From contig NZ_CP047961.1 of the NCBI RefSeq assembly GCF_014279775.1, forward strand, positions 1,736,001-1,800,000: a DNA stretch of 64,000 bases, written 5' to 3'. Positions 27,848 through 38,898 of the stretch are shown here, piece after piece (position 1 is the first letter of the stretch; each line of letters begins with the position of its first letter). A program made the translations under genes and the position numbers. The notes beneath the pieces were generated by a model. That model had not been told where the DNA came from. It saw only the letters and a program-made list of their open reading frames with translations, and ran no database searches. This stretch comes from Synechococcus sp. PROS-9-1 (lineage in GTDB: Bacteria > Cyanobacteriota > Cyanobacteriia > PCC-6307 > Cyanobiaceae).

Positions 27848-28477
27848 GTGGCTCTTGTCTTTGCAGGAGGAGCCTTAACCAGCCTGGGGCCCTGTTCCCT
27901 GTCTTTGCTGCCGGTCACGCTCGCCTACCTAGCCGGATTTGAGAGCAAGCAGAAGCCTTGGCAACGCAGCCTGTCGTTTTGCGCTGGAATCGTTGGCGCC
28001 CTGGTTGTGCTGGGAAGCCTGAGTGGCTTGCTGGGCCGCATTTACGGTCAAGTGCCTGGTTTGGTCCCAACCGTTGTTGCGGTCTTGGCAGTGGTGATGG
28101 GACTCAATCTGCTCGGGGTGGTTCGCATCCCCCTCCCCGCCGGGCCAGACCCGATGCGTTGGACCAGCAAGGTGCCCGCTCCGCTAGCCCCGGTCGCAGC
28201 AGGGTTGGCATTTGGGCTCGCTGCTTCACCCTGCACAACACCCGTACTGGCCGTTCTACTGGGCTGGATTGCCAGCACAGGACGCCCGCTCCTCGGCGTG
28301 CTCATGCTGACAAGCTTCGGCATGGGTCAAGTGCTGCCTTTGCTGCTCGCAGGCAACTTGGCAGCCTCTCTGCCGCGCTTGCTGGCGTTGCGGCCTATCG
28401 GCCGGTGGGTTCCACCGATCAGTGGCGTAATCCTGCTGGCCACAGGCAGTCTCACCTTATTAGCGAGACTGACCTGA
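27848..28477 (+). CDS. ccdA: Cytochrome c biogenesis protein CcdA
   Basis: Thylakoid or plasma membrane protein that passes reducing equivalents across the membrane for heme attachment (System II). Six hydrophobic segments; the two redox cysteines are in [21 protein letters not shown] and [14 protein letters not shown]. The GTG at 27848 gives 209 residues but begins inside the first membrane helix. The frame is open back to the TGA at 27728-27730 with no ATG/GTG/TTG. The extension reads ISSFELALSDLARSSEQLL from the ATT at 27758, which looks like real N-terminal coding sequence. The true start may be that ATT. ccs1 follows four bases after the stop. Confidence 0.9.
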   Translation: MALVFAGGALTSLGPCSLSLLPVTLAYLAGFESKQKPWQRSLSFCAGIVGALVVLGSLSGLLGRIYGQVPGLVPTVVAVLAVVMGLNLLGVVRIPLPAGPDPMRWTSKVPAPLAPVAAGLAFGLAASPCTTPVLAVLLGWIASTGRPLLGVLMLTSFGMGQVLPLLLAGNLAASLPRLLALRPIGRWVPPISGVILLATGSLTLLARLT

Positions 28478-28481
28478 TCCG

Positions 28482-29789
28482 ATGGCTGCCCTTCGCCGAC
28501 TCTTCGCCCTGATCTCGGATCTTCGTTTGGCGATCCTGCTGCTGCTGCTGATTGCAGGAGCAAGCGCCCTTGGAACCATTCTTCCGCAAAACGAAGCGCC
28601 TGATTTGTATCTCGAGCGTTTCAATGCCGACCCATGGCTCGGATTGATCAATGGCGAACAGATGTTGCAACTGCAGCTGGACAGCATCTATTCCAGCGTG
28701 TGGTTTTTAAGCCTTTTGGCTTGGCTGGGATTGGCCTTGATCTTGTGCAGCTGGCGTCGTCAATGGCCAGCACTGATCGCCACCACGCGCTGGATTGACT
28801 ATCGCCAACCCAGGCAACTCAGCAAGTTGGCGTTAGCCGAATCGATTCGCTGTTCCGACGGTGAGTCGGCCTTAAACACGCTGACTTCGCAGCTCCAGAA
28901 GCAAGGCTGGCAGGTTCAGAGGCATGAGGATCGCCTGGCAGCCCGGCGCGGCGTGATTGGCAAGGTTGGCCCCTTATTGGTTCACACCGGCTTGGTGCTG
29001 CTGCTCATCGGGGCTGCATGGGGAGCATTGTCTGGAAACCGCTTGGAACGCTTCCTTGCACCTGGCCGAGCCCTTGATCTGCTTGACCCCTCTGGCAACA
29101 ACCGGCTCTCGCTCACCCTCGAGCGCTTCGCGATTGAGCGTGATCCAGCGGGACGCACCGAACAATTCCGATCAACGCTGAGGCTTGATCCACCAGGAGG
29201 GCCTTCAGAGCAGCGCATGATCAGCGTGAATCATCCGCTCCGATATCGAGGCATGACTGTTTATCAAGCGGATTGGTCGCTGGCTGCGATCACCGTGCAG
29301 ATCGGCAAGAGTCCTCAACTGCAATTACCCCTCCGTAGTTTTCCCGAACTCGGCGAACAAATTTGGGGTCTTGTGCTTCCCACACGCCCGGATGGATCCG
29401 AACCAGTGCTGATGAGCACGAGCAGTGAACAAGGCCCTGTTCAGGTGTTCGATGCAGACGGATCGCTACTTGGCAACCTGCGACCTGGCGGAGCATCCGC
29501 TGAAATCAAAGGACTTCCTCTAAGGGTGGCCGAGATCATGCCTGCCAGCGGACTCCTCCTCAAACGTGACCCTGGCGTGCCACTCGTTTATGCAGGTTTC
29601 GCGATCACATTGCTTGGCGGAGGCCTCAGCTTGATCGCAACCCGACAACTATGGGCCGTACTCGACCCGCCACCGTTTCAGCCATCTAACAGAAAGCTGC
29701 ACATCGGCGGGCTTTGCAATCGAAATCTCGCTGGCTTGGCTGCTGAATTGCCAATCCTGATCAGCAGGGTTGACGGGTCCCGTGACTGA
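28482..29789 (+). CDS. ccs1: Cytochrome c biogenesis protein Ccs1 (ResB-like)
   Basis: Subunit of the System II heme-delivery complex with CcsA; holds apocytochrome and heme at the lumen side. 435 residues. Membrane segments at about 13-31, 71-90 and 161-185 and one near 365-385 frame a large lumenal domain (about 190-360), with the ResB-like [13 protein letters not shown] inside it. It follows ccdA by four bases, so both proteins of the thiol and heme branches are made together. Its last 29 bases overlap queF, which converges from the other strand. Confidence 0.93.
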   Translation: MAALRRLFALISDLRLAILLLLLIAGASALGTILPQNEAPDLYLERFNADPWLGLINGEQMLQLQLDSIYSSVWFLSLLAWLGLALILCSWRRQWPALIATTRWIDYRQPRQLSKLALAESIRCSDGESALNTLTSQLQKQGWQVQRHEDRLAARRGVIGKVGPLLVHTGLVLLLIGAAWGALSGNRLERFLAPGRALDLLDPSGNNRLSLTLERFAIERDPAGRTEQFRSTLRLDPPGGPSEQRMISVNHPLRYRGMTVYQADWSLAAITVQIGKSPQLQLPLRSFPELGEQIWGLVLPTRPDGSEPVLMSTSSEQGPVQVFDADGSLLGNLRPGGASAEIKGLPLRVAEIMPASGLLLKRDPGVPLVYAGFAITLLGGGLSLIATRQLWAVLDPPPFQPSNRKLHIGGLCNRNLAGLAAELPILISRVDGSRD

Positions 29790-30171
29790 CTCTCACGACC
29801 GTGTGAACGTTTCCACGAGGGTTGAAATCAGCTTCTAGCTGCATCCAAACAGGAGCACAGGCCGTCACCAAATCATCAAGAATTTTGTTCGCCACCTCTT
29901 CATGGGAAATCGAAGTGTTGCGAAAATGATTGATGTACAACTTGATCGCTTTCAGCTCGACCACTCGAGGTCCTGGCTGATAAATCAAGCGCAACACCGC
30001 GAAATCCGGATACCCCGAAAACGGGCAGAGGCACGTAAATTCCGGCAATTCGATCGATACCTCATAGGGGCGTGCGGGCCTTGGGTTGTCGAAACAGATC
30101 AACTCCGCATCTGCAATAGCCCTTTCGCCATATAGCGGAGTTTTGGTGAGCTCAGTGCCGGGGTTGCTCAT
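29761..30171 (-). CDS. queF: 7-cyano-7-deazaguanine reductase (NADPH)
   Basis: Reduces preQ0 to preQ1 in queuosine synthesis. Unimodular QueF type, 136 residues. The catalytic Cys49 and Asp56 are in the conserved [14 protein letters not shown], with the seven-residue spacing of the family. The QueF motif [18 protein letters not shown] and the substrate Glu/His in [22 protein letters not shown] are intact. Its 3' end overlaps the end of ccs1 by 29 bases, in antisense orientation. Confidence 0.95.
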   Translation of the reverse strand: MSNPGTELTKTPLYGERAIADAELICFDNPRPARPYEVSIELPEFTCLCPFSGYPDFAVLRLIYQPGPRVVELKAIKLYINHFRNTSISHEEVANKILDDLVTACAPVWMQLEADFNPRGNVHTVVRVSHGTRQPC

Positions 30172-30321
30172 AAAACGAGTGCGGAAAACTCCAGCGCACG
30201 ACCCTAAAGCCAGTCCTCCACAAATGTTGAGTGGGGCCCAGAACTGCTTTATTTGGTATCAACGCGTACAACTCATCGGCCGGAATACAGGCCTAATGGA
30301 TAAAAGTTGGGAGCGCTAGCA

Positions 30322-31726
<1,405 letters not shown>

Positions 31727-31823
31727 TTCGACATAAAAGCACCGTGAAACCGAAACAAATACCGGAGTTCCACCCGGAGTTCCACAGACCTCCCTGAAGA
31801 TCTTCGCAAGCCGCACGCAGTCC

Positions 31824-32087
31824 GTGTCAGCCAACAACGTCTTCAACATCAAAAGCGGACGCCGCCCATCCCTTCGTGCCACGTTTTGTCGCAAGTCCAG
31901 CGAGGCGTCGAACCGCGTCCTCGAACTGCTCGCTCCAGGCTCATTCGTCACCCTCGATAACCACCCCACAGATCTTCCTCCCTTTCAAGTGATCGAATGT
32001 CGGGGCGGCCTGTGCTGGGTGCGTCAGCAAGCTTGGGGACAGAACGTTCAGTGGGAAGTTGAGCATCGCCGTCTCACCTCCGCTTAG
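31824..32087 (+). CDS. Small basic protein, about 87 aa, unknown; start uncertain
   Basis: The C-terminal 50 residues look like a real folded protein: a glycine/aromatic-rich beta pattern with FQVIECRGGLCWVRQQAWG followed by VQWEVEHRRLTSA. The N-terminal 30 residues from the only available start, GTG at 31824, are Arg/Ser-rich and less convincing, so the true product may be shorter and start at a non-standard codon near 31910. It lies head to head with tlyA and 65 bases before purB on the same strand. No family recognised. Confidence 0.5.
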   Translation: MSANNVFNIKSGRRPSLRATFCRKSSEASNRVLELLAPGSFVTLDNHPTDLPPFQVIECRGGLCWVRQQAWGQNVQWEVEHRRLTSA

Positions 32088-32152
32088 CGCCACGCGCAAT
32101 GTCCAAGCCTTCAGCGCCATACATTGGTTGAGTTGTCGCCACGCGCTGGCCC

Positions 32153-33448
32153 TTGATCGAGAGATACACCCTGCCCGAGATGGGCGAGATCTGGACAGAC
32201 CGGGCCAAATACCAAAGTTGGCTGGATGTTGAGGTTGCGGCCTGTGAGGCCAACTGCAGGCTTGGTCGTGTTCCAAAGGACGCGATGCAAACGATCCGCG
32301 AACAGTCGGCGTTTGAACCCGAGCGGATCCTTGAGATCGAGGCCGAGGTCCGCCACGACGTCATCGCCTTCTTGACGAATGTGAATGAGCACGTTGGCGA
32401 TGCTGGGCGTTACATCCACGTCGGCATGACGAGTAGCGACGTCCTTGATACAGGCCTGGCGCTGCAGTTGAAAGCCTCCGTCGCGCTCCTACGCCAGGAG
32501 TTGGCGAGCTTGGACGCCGCGATTACCAAACTGGCGAGTGAACACAAAGCCACCGTGATGATCGGCCGTTCTCACGCGATCCATGGCGAACCGATCACCT
32601 TTGGATTCAAGCTGGCTGGCTGGCTGGCCGAAACCCGCCGCAATCGTGAGCGCCTAGCTCGGCTAGAGGGTGATGTAGCCATAGGCCAGGTGAGCGGAGC
32701 GATGGGCACCTACGCCAATACAGATCCAGAGGTGGAAAAACTCACCTGCGAGATTCTTGGCCTCACTCCCGACACGGCGAGCACCCAGGTGATCTCCCGC
32801 GATCGCCATGCCGATTACGTGCAGATCCTCGCCCTGGTTGGCGCCTCGCTCGATCGCTTCGCCACAGAGATTCGCAACCTGCAGCGCACCGATGTTCTGG
32901 AGGTCGAAGAAAGCTTCGCCAAGGGACAGAAAGGCAGCTCGGCCATGCCCCATAAACGCAATCCGATTCGCAGCGAACGGATCAGCGGTTTAGCGCGAGT
33001 GCTGCGCAGCTACGTGGTGGCAGCCCTGGAAAACGTGGCTCTCTGGCACGAACGTGACATCAGCCACAGCTCAACAGAACGGATGATGCTGCCGGACTGC
33101 TCGGTGACCCTGCACTTCATGCTGCGCGAGATGACCGCCGTCATCTCTGGCCTCGGGGTTTACCCAGAGAACATGATCCGCAACATGAATGTCTACGGAG
33201 GCGTGGTTTTCAGCCAACGGGTCCTGCTCGCCCTCGTGGATGGCGGTATGAGCCGGGAGAATGCCTACGAAGTTGTGCAGCGCAACGCCCACAGCGCTTG
33301 GAACACCAATGGTGGTGACTTCCGCGCCAACCTTCAAAGCGATCCCGAGGTGAGCAACAAGCTCAATGCAGACCAACTGGCTGAGTGTTTCAGTACCCAG
33401 CTGCACCAAGCCAACCTAGGGGTGGTCTGGGAGCGACTCGGCCTCTGA
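32153..33448 (+). CDS. purB: Adenylosuccinate lyase
   Basis: Fumarase/aspartase-superfamily lyase acting twice in purine synthesis, releasing fumarate from SAICAR and adenylosuccinate. 431 residues, normal length. Signatures: MTSSDVLDTG (substrate Ser/Thr), the catalytic His in GRSHAIHGEP, and the flexible loop GQKGSSAMPHKRNPI with the catalytic Ser. TTG start at 32153 (MIERYTLPEMGEIW is the family N-terminus). A 33-residue gene and then fumC follow on the same strand; PurB makes fumarate and FumC consumes it, so the linkage is metabolically sensible. Confidence 0.96.
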   Translation: MIERYTLPEMGEIWTDRAKYQSWLDVEVAACEANCRLGRVPKDAMQTIREQSAFEPERILEIEAEVRHDVIAFLTNVNEHVGDAGRYIHVGMTSSDVLDTGLALQLKASVALLRQELASLDAAITKLASEHKATVMIGRSHAIHGEPITFGFKLAGWLAETRRNRERLARLEGDVAIGQVSGAMGTYANTDPEVEKLTCEILGLTPDTASTQVISRDRHADYVQILALVGASLDRFATEIRNLQRTDVLEVEESFAKGQKGSSAMPHKRNPIRSERISGLARVLRSYVVAALENVALWHERDISHSSTERMMLPDCSVTLHFMLREMTAVISGLGVYPENMIRNMNVYGGVVFSQRVLLALVDGGMSRENAYEVVQRNAHSAWNTNGGDFRANLQSDPEVSNKLNADQLAECFSTQLHQANLGVVWERLGL

Positions 33449-33452
33449 GTCA

Positions 33453-33554
33453 ATGTTCTGGACTCCCTATGCCGACTGGATTTACGTGGTGGTTAGCGTG
33501 AGCGGGATGCTGCTCATCATCGTGCTGGTGCTACGCCCTGAAGCAAAGCCATGA
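33453..33554 (+). CDS. 33-residue single-helix membrane protein, unknown
   Basis: [18 protein letters not shown] then a hydrophobic stretch [14 protein letters not shown] to the stop. One membrane helix at about 9-28 with a short aromatic N-terminus and a positively charged C-terminal tail, which predicts N-out or N-lumen topology. It begins four bases after the purB stop and its stop overlaps the fumC ATG as ATGA (33551-33554). That exact packing argues it is translated. Similar in style to small photosystem or cytochrome b6f subunits, but I recognise none of them in it. Confidence 0.6.
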   Translation: MFWTPYADWIYVVVSVSGMLLIIVLVLRPEAKP

Positions 33555-34942
33555 CCCAAACAACTAGGACCGAACACGACAGCATGGGGGCCGTCGAGGT
33601 GCCGGCTGAGGCCCTTTGGGGGGCACAGACTCAGCGATCTCTCCAGAACTTCGCCATCAGTGATGACCGCATTCCTGTTGATCTGATCCATGCTCTAGCG
33701 CAAATCAAACAGGCGGCAGCGATCGTGAACGCTCGCCTGGGGGTGTTGGATGACAACCGACGCGATCTGATCGTGAAAGTGGCGGCTGACATTGCCGAGG
33801 GGCGTCACGACGACCAGTTCCCTCTGAGGGTTTGGCAAACCGGTAGCGGCACCCAAACGAACATGAATGTCAATGAGGTGATCAGCAACCTCGTGTCGCA
33901 GAGCGAGGGGGAGCCATTAGGCAGCCATCAGCCTGTACACCCCAACGATCACGTCAACCGCTCTCAGTCGACCAACGACGCCTTCCCAGCGGCGATCCAC
34001 ATCGCTGCTGCCGCTGGCATCCAACACCGGCTGTTGCCGGAAGTCCAACGTCTCAGCGAGGCTTTTGCCTCCAAGAGTGAGGCCTGGCAAGACATCGTGA
34101 AGATTGGCCGCACCCACCTGCAGGATGCGGTGCCGCTCACCCTTGGCCAAGAAGCTTCGGCCTGGCGCGATCAACTCAGCAGTGCCAGGAACCGAATCGA
34201 AACATCACTGCAGGAGCTATTCCCGCTCCCTCTCGGCGGCACCGCCGTTGGAACGGGCCTAAATGCCCCGGAAGGATTCGCCGACCAAGCTGCGACTGAA
34301 CTGGCGCGCCTGAGCGGCTTGCCCTTGGTCTCGGCTCCGAACAAATTTGCTGTGATGGCAAGCCATGACGGACTGGTGAATGCCATGGGCCAGCTGCGAC
34401 TCCTCGCGGTGAGCTTGCTAAAGATCGCCAACGATCTCCGTCTGCTCGCCTGTGGCCCCCGCGCCGGCTTAGCGGAACTGCATTTGCCTGAAAACGAACC
34501 AGGCAGTTCGATCATGCCTGGCAAGGTAAACCCAACCCAGTGCGAAGCGATGGCCATGGTTTGCACCCAGGTGATCGGCCTCGATGCAGCCGTTGCGATG
34601 GCCGGGGCCGGCGGCCACCTGCAGATGAATGTCTACAAACCACTGATCGGCTTCAACCTGCTGCAGACGATCAAGTTGCTCACCGATGCCTGCCACTCCT
34701 TCAGGGTGGCCATGGTGGAAGGCATCGAACCCAATCGCAGTCGCATCCAGCGCGACGTGGAGCAATCCCTGATGCTCGTCACTCCGCTGGCACCTGTGAT
34801 CGGTTACGACAAGGCCAGTGCAATCGCTAAGTACGCCCACGAGCAGGGATCAAGCCTGCGCGATGCGGCCCTAGAGCTGGGCTATGTCAGTGCAGCGGAG
34901 TTCGACCAAATTATTGACCCTGCGGCCATGACAAACCCTTGA
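33551..34942 (+). CDS. fumC: Fumarate hydratase, class II
   Basis: Interconverts fumarate and malate in the cytosol. 463 residues, standard for the iron-free class II enzyme. The N-terminus [24 protein letters not shown] is canonical, [15 protein letters not shown] carries active-site Thr/Asn residues, the catalytic His is in [11 protein letters not shown], and the superfamily signature is [13 protein letters not shown]. Start ATG overlaps the stop of the 33-residue gene. It converges on the helicase gene with only five bases between stop codons. Confidence 0.96.
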   Translation: MTQTTRTEHDSMGAVEVPAEALWGAQTQRSLQNFAISDDRIPVDLIHALAQIKQAAAIVNARLGVLDDNRRDLIVKVAADIAEGRHDDQFPLRVWQTGSGTQTNMNVNEVISNLVSQSEGEPLGSHQPVHPNDHVNRSQSTNDAFPAAIHIAAAAGIQHRLLPEVQRLSEAFASKSEAWQDIVKIGRTHLQDAVPLTLGQEASAWRDQLSSARNRIETSLQELFPLPLGGTAVGTGLNAPEGFADQAATELARLSGLPLVSAPNKFAVMASHDGLVNAMGQLRLLAVSLLKIANDLRLLACGPRAGLAELHLPENEPGSSIMPGKVNPTQCEAMAMVCTQVIGLDAAVAMAGAGGHLQMNVYKPLIGFNLLQTIKLLTDACHSFRVAMVEGIEPNRSRIQRDVEQSLMLVTPLAPVIGYDKASAIAKYAHEQGSSLRDAALELGYVSAAEFDQIIDPAAMTNP

Positions 34943-34947
34943 CCCGC

Positions 34948-37683
34948 TCAGGCAGCCCGTTCAGTCGCTGGATTAAGACCGCTGGATTCGGCAGCCGCGG
35001 CCTTGAGCAGCTGGTCAGCCTCGGCAACCGGGAAACGATTGATCGCGTTTAAGGCCAAACGGGCGTTCTTGCGCAGCTGCTCACTAATCGCCTCGCAGTA
35101 GGGCACCTGGGCCAGTAGATCCACCGTGCGCCGCATGATCCGCACCACATCGCCTTCATCCAAAGAGGTGTTAGCAATCAGATCATTCCAGGTTGTCCCC
35201 TTGGCCCAAGCCTCCACCAATCCCATCAATTCAGGCTCCCACCAAGCTGGCACCACCACCTTGAAGCGCTCCTGAGCCCTTAGAAGCTCCCGACGGATCC
35301 CTGACAAATCATGCAGGGCCTCTTCCGCAAGAGGAGGCACCGGAAATGCGCTCCAAAGATCTGGGCGATTCACCTCCGTGCTGATCGCCTCAAACACTGC
35401 GGCCAGTTCTGCCGGAGGCAACTCATCGAGATGACCGCTCATCAGTGCCAGGCCTAGCCAGAGCTCGTTATCGCCACGAAGAGCGGCAACGGTGCGACCG
35501 ATCTCCGTTGGTTCCAAGTCATCCAGGCAGCCAAAGTGCCGCAGAATCTCAATGAGCGCCAAAAATGTCTCCCAGTGCCGGTTCGAACGGTGATGGAGCA
35601 ATTGCTGGCGCTCATGAATTTCATGCTCCAGATCTTCCATGCGACGCCGGTGCTTCTTGAGTTGCTTGCGATCTCCCCAGCGATGCGCCGGATGCCCCTC
35701 AAGTTGATCTTCCAACTCCTGGACTAGGCGAACTTGAGACAACACTTCGCCAGCCAAGTCGTACTGAGCTGTGGTCATGTCATGACGACGTGCCATATGC
35801 GCCACCGCCAAAGCCAAAGGGCCACTGTCCTGATCTCCGTGACGGAGCTCACCGGAACGGCTGAGATCAGGCGACGTCACGCCATCAACTTGCAAACAGC
35901 TCAATTCCGCATGGAAACTCACGACCCCCTGACAGGGCAACAGGATCCAGACGTTGTCCAGCGTTAAGCAAAGCAGCAAGGGGAACTGCCCCGGGCCATC
36001 GCATTTCTCCACGATCACTGCAGGTGTTACGCCTCCACGCAGCCGAGGAGATTTAAGGCTTACCAACGTTCCAACGCTTGCGAACTGGAGGGCAATCGTC
36101 AGTTCGTGGGCCAGGGATTCTTCAGCCTGCTGCTGAAGAATCCTGAGCAGACGCCTCTCCTCGCGAAGATGGCCACGCTGTTTTTCGTATTCCTCAAAGT
36201 CTTCCCAAGGCACATCACCGGCCGTGCCTTGCAGTTGGGCCAGCTGCATCCGCAACTCACCCAAATGTTCTTCCTCCTCCACCAAATCCAAACTGGCGAG
36301 ATATCGGCCAAAGCTGCGCTCCACCAGCTCTCTTGCCTTCGCTAAGTCATGACGCTGCAAGAGGTTGAGCACCATGCCGTAGCTGGGGGTGAATTGACTC
36401 ACCAACGGATCAGAAGGGCTCGTGGCCAACTGAGCTGCCTCACGCACCCCCTCAAATCGACTCTGAACGGTCACCACATAGCCCTGCGTGTCTAAGCCGC
36501 GACGGCCCGCGCGACCAGCCATTTGCAGGAATTCACTGGCCATTAAGGGGCGATGACCCCGTTCCGTGCGCTTCGAGAGCGATGCGATCACAGTGCTGCG
36601 CGCCGGCATATTGATCCCCGCCGCCAACGTTTCGGTGGCAAACACCACCTTCACCAACCCCTGCTGAAATAACTCCTCGATCAGCTCTTTCCAAGCAGGC
36701 AGCACTCCGGCGTGATGGGATGCAATCCCGCGCAGCAACGCATCCGCATGCAAGCCATCGCGCACAGCCTCAGGATTTGCGGCTGTATAAGCATCAAGCC
36801 GCTCGCGAATGATGACTTGCTCGGCGTCCGTGACTAAACACTGCACCCCAAGGTCGCGAACAGCCTTGTCACAACCACGGCGACTGAAGATGAAATAGAT
36901 CGCGGGGAGCATCTCCCGTTGCGCCATTTGGGCCACAACAAAGCTGATGGGAGGTGCCTCCGGCTGAGGCGGCCTTGGCGAGCGACCTTTGCGTTTGTGC
37001 CCTTTTGGAGCACGCCAAACCTTGCAATTGGGATGAATTCCAGTCCCTTCTTCATTCAAAAGTGGATGGAGCCCCTTGGCACTACAAAAACTGAACTGCA
37101 GGGGCACCGGACGAAAATCACTAAGCACCAAACGCGTCGGGCCGTGCACCTTCTCAATCCAATCGGTGAGTTGGCCCGCATTGGCAACGGTGGCGGATAA
37201 CGCCACCAATTGGACTGAAGGTGGACAGTGGATGATCGATTCTTCCCAGACGGTGCCCCGCTGAGAATCATTCATGTAGTGGCACTCATCGAGCACGACC
37301 GACTCCACATCGGCAAGCGGATCGTCATGCTCATCCACTTCGGCATAGAGCATGTTGCGGAAGATCTCGGTGGTCATCACCACCACTCGAGCCTCACGGT
37401 TAACGCTCAGGTCACCCGTCATCAAGCCAACATTTTCTGTTCCAAACTGTTCGCGAAAATCGCGCAACTTTTGATTGGATAAGGCCTTAAGAGGCGTTGT
37501 GTAAAACACCTTTTGGCCATGGGCAATCGCCCGATGAATGGCGTACTCGCCTACCAGCGTCTTGCCAGATCCCGTGGGCGCACTCACCACAACGGAATGC
37601 CCTTGATTCAAGGCATCAATCGATTCCAACTGGAACCCATCCAAAGGGAATGGAAACAGCTGGGAAACATCCGGTGACACCAT
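34948..37683 (-). CDS. Ski2/Mtr4-like DExH-box helicase
   Basis: Large RNA helicase, 911 residues, of the family shared by cyanobacteria and chloroplasts (ISE2-like). Walker A is APTGSGKT (35-42), motif II is DECH (132-135), motif III ALSATVAN, and motif VI QMAGRAGRRGLD. A Ser/Arg/Lys-rich insertion lies near residue 225-240 (PKGHKRKGRSPRPPQPE). The C-terminal 180 residues match the DSHCT domain of Ski2-type helicases (ISTEVNRPDLW, MGLVEAWAKGTTWNDLI). Likely role in RNA processing or decay; no exosome exists in bacteria, so the partner is unknown. Confidence 0.92.
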   Translation of the reverse strand: MVSPDVSQLFPFPLDGFQLESIDALNQGHSVVVSAPTGSGKTLVGEYAIHRAIAHGQKVFYTTPLKALSNQKLRDFREQFGTENVGLMTGDLSVNREARVVVMTTEIFRNMLYAEVDEHDDPLADVESVVLDECHYMNDSQRGTVWEESIIHCPPSVQLVALSATVANAGQLTDWIEKVHGPTRLVLSDFRPVPLQFSFCSAKGLHPLLNEEGTGIHPNCKVWRAPKGHKRKGRSPRPPQPEAPPISFVVAQMAQREMLPAIYFIFSRRGCDKAVRDLGVQCLVTDAEQVIIRERLDAYTAANPEAVRDGLHADALLRGIASHHAGVLPAWKELIEELFQQGLVKVVFATETLAAGINMPARSTVIASLSKRTERGHRPLMASEFLQMAGRAGRRGLDTQGYVVTVQSRFEGVREAAQLATSPSDPLVSQFTPSYGMVLNLLQRHDLAKARELVERSFGRYLASLDLVEEEEHLGELRMQLAQLQGTAGDVPWEDFEEYEKQRGHLREERRLLRILQQQAEESLAHELTIALQFASVGTLVSLKSPRLRGGVTPAVIVEKCDGPGQFPLLLCLTLDNVWILLPCQGVVSFHAELSCLQVDGVTSPDLSRSGELRHGDQDSGPLALAVAHMARRHDMTTAQYDLAGEVLSQVRLVQELEDQLEGHPAHRWGDRKQLKKHRRRMEDLEHEIHERQQLLHHRSNRHWETFLALIEILRHFGCLDDLEPTEIGRTVAALRGDNELWLGLALMSGHLDELPPAELAAVFEAISTEVNRPDLWSAFPVPPLAEEALHDLSGIRRELLRAQERFKVVVPAWWEPELMGLVEAWAKGTTWNDLIANTSLDEGDVVRIMRRTVDLLAQVPYCEAISEQLRKNARLALNAINRFPVAEADQLLKAAAAESSGLNPATERAA

Positions 37684-37731
37684 CGTTGGATCCTAGGGAT
37701 TGCGCGAGCAGGGAGCAGCAAACTGAACAAC

Positions 37732-38892
37732 ATGAGCAACCCGTCTCAAGCACGTCGACGTCAACTCCGCACATGGAGGCCCAACCCTGATGGATCAGGG
37801 CTGCTTCCGGTCAATGCGACCGATCAAGGCGATGAAGCGCAGCGTTGTCTGGTGGATTTAGCCAGCAATGATTACCTCAATCTGGCTCAGCACCCAGAGC
37901 TCATCGCGGCAGCAACAGAAGAAATCAAGCGCAGCGGTGTGGGAGCCGGTGGGTCCCGGCTAGTGAGCGGTAGCCGCCCGGTGCATGACCAACTCGAACA
38001 CCAGCTAGCGCAGTGGTTAAACCGAGATCGCGTTCTGCTCTACCCGAGCGGATTTCAAGCCAATCTTGCCGCCGTTCTTGCACTCGCCGACCGCCATACG
38101 CCAGTCCTGGCGGACCGGCTCTGCCATCACTCCTTGCTCACGGGAGTCCAAGCCAGTGGTGCGCGGCTTCAGCGCTTTGCCCACAACGACCTCATCGATC
38201 TCAACGACAAGCTGAAGCGCTGCAGGGATCGGCACCCAGGACACCAACCGCTGGTGATCACGGAAAGCCTGTTCAGCATGGAGGGCACCAGTCCCAACCT
38301 GAGCGCCATGGCAGAGCTCTGCTCCAGCCACGCTGCCCGACTCCTGGTTGATGAAGCCCATGCCCTGGGCGTCCTGGGAGAGGGGGGACGTGGTCTTAGC
38401 CATGCCCTTCCGCACAAGGCTGTGACCATGCTCAGTGGCACTTTTGGAAAGGCCTTTGGAAGTGGTGGAGCGTTTCTCGCCTGCGATGCAGACCTCGGCG
38501 ACACCCTGCTCCAAACCAGTGGCGCCTTTCGCTACACCACGGCATTAGCACCATCCCTTGCCGCAGCGGCTCTCGCAGCATTAACGCTGATGCAACGCCA
38601 TCCCTATTGGTCGGAAGAGCTCATAGCAACCAGCCAACATTGGCGCTCCGCTCTCGCTGCCGCTGGATGGACGCGTCCAGGCGGAACAGGTCCGATTCTC
38701 CCCCTGGTGATCGGTTCAGACCAAGCAGCTCTTGATCGCCAACAAAACCTTGAAGACGCTGGGTTATTGAGCATTGCCATCCGCCCCCCCACCGTTCCCG
38801 AAGGAACAGCCCGACTACGTCTGGTGGTGCGTCGGCTCCTTCCCGATGGGACATTGGACGCGCTGCTTCAATCCCTCTCTCGGAGCTGTTAG
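37732..38892 (+). CDS. bioF: 8-amino-7-oxononanoate synthase
   Basis: PLP enzyme that joins pimeloyl-ACP and alanine, the first ring-forming step of biotin synthesis. 386 residues. The PLP lysine is Lys240 in SGTFGKAFGSGG; DEAHALGVLGEGGRG carries the PLP-contacting Asp and His; SGSRPVHDQLE and VGAGGSRLVSG near the N-terminus are typical. First gene of the cluster bioF, esterase, bioC, bioD, 51-aa protein, bioA. The 48-base gap to the divergent helicase gene must hold its promoter. No BirA-like operator was recognised. Confidence 0.94.
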   Translation: MSNPSQARRRQLRTWRPNPDGSGLLPVNATDQGDEAQRCLVDLASNDYLNLAQHPELIAAATEEIKRSGVGAGGSRLVSGSRPVHDQLEHQLAQWLNRDRVLLYPSGFQANLAAVLALADRHTPVLADRLCHHSLLTGVQASGARLQRFAHNDLIDLNDKLKRCRDRHPGHQPLVITESLFSMEGTSPNLSAMAELCSSHAARLLVDEAHALGVLGEGGRGLSHALPHKAVTMLSGTFGKAFGSGGAFLACDADLGDTLLQTSGAFRYTTALAPSLAAAALAALTLMQRHPYWSEELIATSQHWRSALAAAGWTRPGGTGPILPLVIGSDQAALDRQQNLEDAGLLSIAIRPPTVPEGTARLRLVVRRLLPDGTLDALLQSLSRSC

Positions 38893-38898
38893 GTCCTG

